A stretch of 64,000 bases of DNA, taken from NCBI GenBank assembly GCA_051025295.1, contig JBMGJV010000002.1; one strand, written 5' to 3'. Every line of letters begins with the position of its first letter. Position 1 is the stretch's first letter. Under the pieces are notes generated by a model. That model did not search any database and was not told the DNA's origin. It saw only the letters and a list, made by a program, of their open reading frames with translations. Positions 61,533 to 64,000 of the stretch are shown here, piece after piece. The stretch is from KBS-83 sp051025295. Its GTDB lineage: Bacteria; Acidobacteriota; Terriglobia; Terriglobales; Acidobacteriaceae. The position numbers were made by a program, and so were the translations under genes.

Positions 61533-61886
61533 GTGCCGCTTTACGAATACCAGTGCCAGTCGTGCGGGCATCGCTTTGAAAAGATCCAGAGCTTCAGTGC
61601 GCCGGAAGAGAAGGAATGTCCCAAGTGTGGCGGCGCCGTGGAGAAGCTGATCTCCGCGCCGGCCTTCCAGTTCAAAGGCGCTGGCTGGTACGTGAACGAC
61701 TACGCGGGGCGCAACAAGGCGCCATCGGGCAGCAGCGAGAGTTCTGGCAAGAGCGGCGAAGGCTCGGGCGATAGCAAGGGAACGGCTGCTACCGCAGACA
61801 GCGCAAGCAAATCCGCCAGCAACAGCGAGAGTTCCACCCCCAGCACCAAGCCCGCTTCCTCGTCTGATAGCAAATCATCCAGCTAG
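61533..61886 (+). CDS. FmdB family zinc ribbon protein
   Basis: A 117-residue protein. The N-terminal 45 residues MPLYEYQCQSCGHRFEKIQS and CPKCGGAVEKLI form the FmdB zinc ribbon with Cys8, Cys11, Cys29 and Cys32. The remainder is a low-complexity Ser/Gly/Lys-rich tail. Function unknown; FmdB was named as a regulator of formamidase in Methylophilus. GTG start with AAGGAG upstream. TACAAT at 61490 may be its -10, implying a short leader here, unlike the leaderless genes. Follows serA by 54 nt. Confidence 0.85.
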   Translation: MPLYEYQCQSCGHRFEKIQSFSAPEEKECPKCGGAVEKLISAPAFQFKGAGWYVNDYAGRNKAPSGSSESSGKSGEGSGDSKGTAATADSASKSASNSESSTPSTKPASSSDSKSSS

Positions 61887-61904
61887 CGAGCGGTGTCGCT
61901 CGTG

Positions 61905-62381
61905 CTAAGCAGATGTCCTTGAACGGCTGCTCTTCGCGCGGGTAGTTCTGCGCCCCGTGTTCTTCTTCTGCGCGGTGCTCTTCTTGTGTCCTGCGGTCTT
62001 CCGCCCTGTGCTTTTGGAAGCACTCTTCTTAGCTGAGCTCTTCTTTGTCGAAACCTTCTTGCTCGTGGAACGGCCAGTGCTCTTCCGTGCGCCTGACCTT
62101 TTCGCTGCAGACTTCTTCGCGCCGGTTTTCTTCGCAGTGGTCTTCTTCGTCGCACTCTTCTTCTTGGCAGCGGTGCGCCCTCCCAACTTCCTGCTCGCTG
62201 CGCTGCCCGCAGGTGGTGGCGGCATTCTTGCGCCTTCCTTGCGCGCTTCGGACAGTGCAATCGCAATTGCCTGCTTCGGGTTCTTCACCTTGCGTCCGCT
62301 ACCCGACTTCAGCTTCCCTTCCTTGAAGGCCTTCATTTCGCGTTCGACGGATTTGTGTGCCTTGGGACCGTACTTTGCCAT
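61905..62381 (-). CDS. DUF6496 lysine-rich, histone-like protein
   Basis: A 158-residue basic protein. Residues 1-60 (MAKYGPKAHKSVEREMKAFK and KVKNPKQAIAIALSEARKEG) match the DUF6496 block seen in many acidobacteria and proteobacteria. The remainder is a repetitive basic tail of KKS, KKT, AKK and SGR units, like H1. Likely a DNA-binding nucleoid protein; the exact role is unknown. GGAGG lies 5 nt before the ATG. Convergent with the FmdB-like gene (18 nt apart). Confidence 0.82.
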   Translation of the reverse strand: MAKYGPKAHKSVEREMKAFKEGKLKSGSGRKVKNPKQAIAIALSEARKEGARMPPPPAGSAASRKLGGRTAAKKKSATKKTTAKKTGAKKSAAKRSGARKSTGRSTSKKVSTKKSSAKKSASKSTGRKTAGHKKSTAQKKNTGRRTTRAKSSRSRTSA

Positions 62382-62462
62382 AGCTGCCTCCGTTGTTTCT
62401 CCCTCGTTGTTTTCAGAGGCGGAAACGGCGCAGCTGGTTGTGACAACAACGGCAGTGACAGT

Positions 62463-63968
62463 CTATGTCTGCGCGAGTGCCGGCAGGATTTCGTCCACGT
62501 CCACCCACGCGGTTGGATAGTTCCCGGTGTAGCAGGCGACGCAGAACTTCGACTCGCCACCGCAAGCATCGAGCAGCCCATCCATCGAAAGATAGGCCAG
62601 CGAATCGGCCTCGATGAACCGGCAGATCTCATCCACCGTTTGGTTCGCGGCGATCAGATCCTTCTTGCTTGGCGTATCCACTCCGTAGAAGCATGGCGAC
62701 GTGGTGGGCGGACAGCTGATGCGCAGATGCACTTCCTTCGCTCCCGCAGCCCTCACCATGCGCACGATCTTGCGGCTGGTGGTGCCGCGAATGATCGAGT
62801 CATCGATCAGGATGATCCGCTTGCCGGCGAGCAGATTACGCACGGGATTCAGCTTCAGCTTCACGCCGAAGTCGCGCACGCGCTGCTCCGGTTCGATGAA
62901 GGTGCGGCCGACGTAATGATTGCGGATCAGGCCGAAGTTGAACGGAATGCCGGATTCAGCGGCGTAGCCGAGCGCAGCCGTCACGCCGGAGTCGGGTACC
63001 GGGACTACGAGGTCGGCGTCGACGCCTGACTCACGCGCCAGCGCGCGGCCCATCTTCTCGCGTGATTCCTGCACCCAGCGACCGTAGATCCGGCTATCCG
63101 GTCGCGCGAAGTAGACATGCTCGAAAATGCAGCTCGTCTGCTGCACGCCGGTCGCGTATTTGCGTGACGTGATCCCGTCGGCGGAGACCATGACCAACTC
63201 GCCGGGTTCGACATCGCGGATGTACTCCGCGCGCAGCAAGTCGAAGGCGCAAGTTTCGGATGCGAACACGATGGTGTCGGGCGCGCCACCTTCTCCGACA
63301 ATGCGGCCCATCGACAACGGCCGGAAGCCGCGCGGATCGCGTGCGGCGAAAATGCGATCGCGCGTCATCATCACGACGGAGAACGCTCCATCGACCTGTG
63401 AGAGTGAGTCGGCGATCGCATCGACCAGCGTCGTCGCCTCAGAGTGCGCGATAAGCTGCACGATGATCTCGGAGTCGGACGTGGTCTGGAAGTAAGCGCC
63501 CGCACGCTCAAGCCGTGTGCGGATCGTCCCCAGGTTCACCAGGTTGCCGTTGTGCGCAATCGCGATCAGGCCCTTGGTCGAATCCACGCGAATGGGCTGC
63601 GCATTCAGCAGTGCTGAGTCGCCAGTCGTCGAGTAACGCGTGTGCCCGATCGACAGATTCCCCGGCAGCTTCTGCAGCACTTCTTCCGTGAAGATGTCCG
63701 CAACCAGCCCCATGCCCTTGATGTTCGAAAGGTTCTGACCATCCGCTGTCGCGATGCCGGCCGACTCCTGCCCGCGATGCTGCAGCGCATACAGCATGAG
63801 ATAGACCTGCCGCGCGGCCTCGGGGTGCCGGTAGATGGCCGCGACACCGCACTCCTCATGCAGGGTATCGCCCAGGGTGTCCGCATCCTGCTCGTGCGCG
63901 GCCACACTGGGCATGGAAGGAAGCTCTTCCGGTACGCCAGGCACGCCCTGGTAGAGGCGATGCGTCAT
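62463..63968 (-). CDS. purF: Amidophosphoribosyltransferase
   Basis: A 501-residue enzyme making phosphoribosylamine from PRPP and glutamine, the first step of purine synthesis. The predicted propeptide (1-39) ends before catalytic Cys40 in HEECGVAAIY. The PRPP motif is LIDDSIIRGTTS, and the Fe-S cluster cysteines of the B. subtilis type (TSCIFEHVYF, PCFYG, CGGESKFCVAC) are present. The start ATG (63968) overlaps the stop of the upstream gene in an ATGA junction. Confidence 0.95.
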   Translation of the reverse strand: MTHRLYQGVPGVPEELPSMPSVAAHEQDADTLGDTLHEECGVAAIYRHPEAARQVYLMLYALQHRGQESAGIATADGQNLSNIKGMGLVADIFTEEVLQKLPGNLSIGHTRYSTTGDSALLNAQPIRVDSTKGLIAIAHNGNLVNLGTIRTRLERAGAYFQTTSDSEIIVQLIAHSEATTLVDAIADSLSQVDGAFSVVMMTRDRIFAARDPRGFRPLSMGRIVGEGGAPDTIVFASETCAFDLLRAEYIRDVEPGELVMVSADGITSRKYATGVQQTSCIFEHVYFARPDSRIYGRWVQESREKMGRALARESGVDADLVVPVPDSGVTAALGYAAESGIPFNFGLIRNHYVGRTFIEPEQRVRDFGVKLKLNPVRNLLAGKRIILIDDSIIRGTTSRKIVRMVRAAGAKEVHLRISCPPTTSPCFYGVDTPSKKDLIAANQTVDEICRFIEADSLAYLSMDGLLDACGGESKFCVACYTGNYPTAWVDVDEILPALAQT

Positions 63969-64000
63969 GCGGTCACCAGGTCGGCCGCGAGCGTGGCCTG
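63965..64000 (-). CDS. 3-prime end of the gene upstream of purF, perhaps purL
   Basis: The last 11 codons before a TGA (63965-63967) read QATLAADLVTA in frame to the window edge. The stop overlaps the purF start by 4 nt, as in many pur operons where purL precedes purF. Only the tail is in the window, so identity is inference from position. Confidence 0.4.
   Translation of the reverse strand, partial: QATLAADLVTA

Overview
The window is GC-rich, densely packed bacterial chromosome (about 60-65 % G+C by eye) from a Gram-negative with an LPS-bearing outer membrane. The best guess is a member of the Acidobacteriota, family Acidobacteriaceae or close. Reasons: an orphan duplicated permease of the acidobacterial ADOP type (55.5-57.9 kb), BamA, Skp, LpxA and LpxI, a futalosine-pathway menaquinone enzyme (MqnC), FG-GAP repeat secreted proteins, DUF2252, and a mixture of Shine-Dalgarno-led and apparently leaderless genes. 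I see no tRNA, rRNA, CRISPR array, prophage or insertion sequence. The region looks like stable core chromosome, not a mobile island.

Layout. 0-9.3 kb: two paralogous small membrane proteins flank glutamine synthetase and a secreted zinc phospholipase C-like protein; then an exported NIF3-like protein, mqnC with an ABM monooxygenase, a GH32 fructan/sucrose hydrolase and a Uma2-type nuclease. 9.5-22 kb: typA/bipA, a LOG protein, a PHP-like protein with a GT4 glycosyltransferase, a secreted GH13 glucosidase, a PfkB fructokinase preceded by a candidate leader ORF, DUF2252 and an ABC-F ATPase. 22-29.7 kb: two MFS transporters, a TolC-like efflux protein, and a cytoplasmic molybdopterin oxidoreductase overlapping a CPXCG cysteine-rich protein. 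29.7-41.3 kb: envelope genes bamA and skp on one strand and fabZ-lpxA-lpxI on the other, separated by lepA, a LysM lytic transglycosylase and a histone-H1-like protein. 41.3-46 kb: three small metabolic genes, a frameshifted MerR/TipAS regulator, a DUF2256-DUF3253 protein and a class V aminotransferase. 46-52.5 kb: tyrS, an ECF sigma/anti-sigma pair, a double-PDZ protein and an FG-GAP repeat protein. 52.6-64 kb: a radical SAM/SPASM-like enzyme, an exported creatininase-family protein, RNase HI with a C-terminal extension, the ADOP permease, a YqeY-like protein, a class V aminotransferase with serA, an FmdB-like protein, a second lysine-rich histone-like protein, and purF, whose start overlaps the end of another gene at the window edge.

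How parts work together. The GH32 enzyme, the GH13 enzyme and the fructokinase could release and phosphorylate hexoses from sucrose or fructans. bamA, skp, fabZ, lpxA and lpxI are fragments of the bamA-skp-lpxD-fabZ-lpxA block seen contiguous in many Gram-negatives; lpxD is not in this window. The class V aminotransferase beside serA could supply the transamination step of serine synthesis.

I found no clear, wholly new multi-gene system. The observations most worth following are: five genes with a TANNNT hexamer exactly 6 nt before the start codon (leaderless transcripts); a MerR/TipAS gene with a one-base frameshift and a well-formed operator; a 31-codon leader ORF coupled to fructokinase; an unlisted 35-residue membrane peptide with a strong ribosome site; RNase HI carrying an AF2212/DUF104-like tail; and phased GGTAAC repeats and hairpins around the ECF sigma operon.
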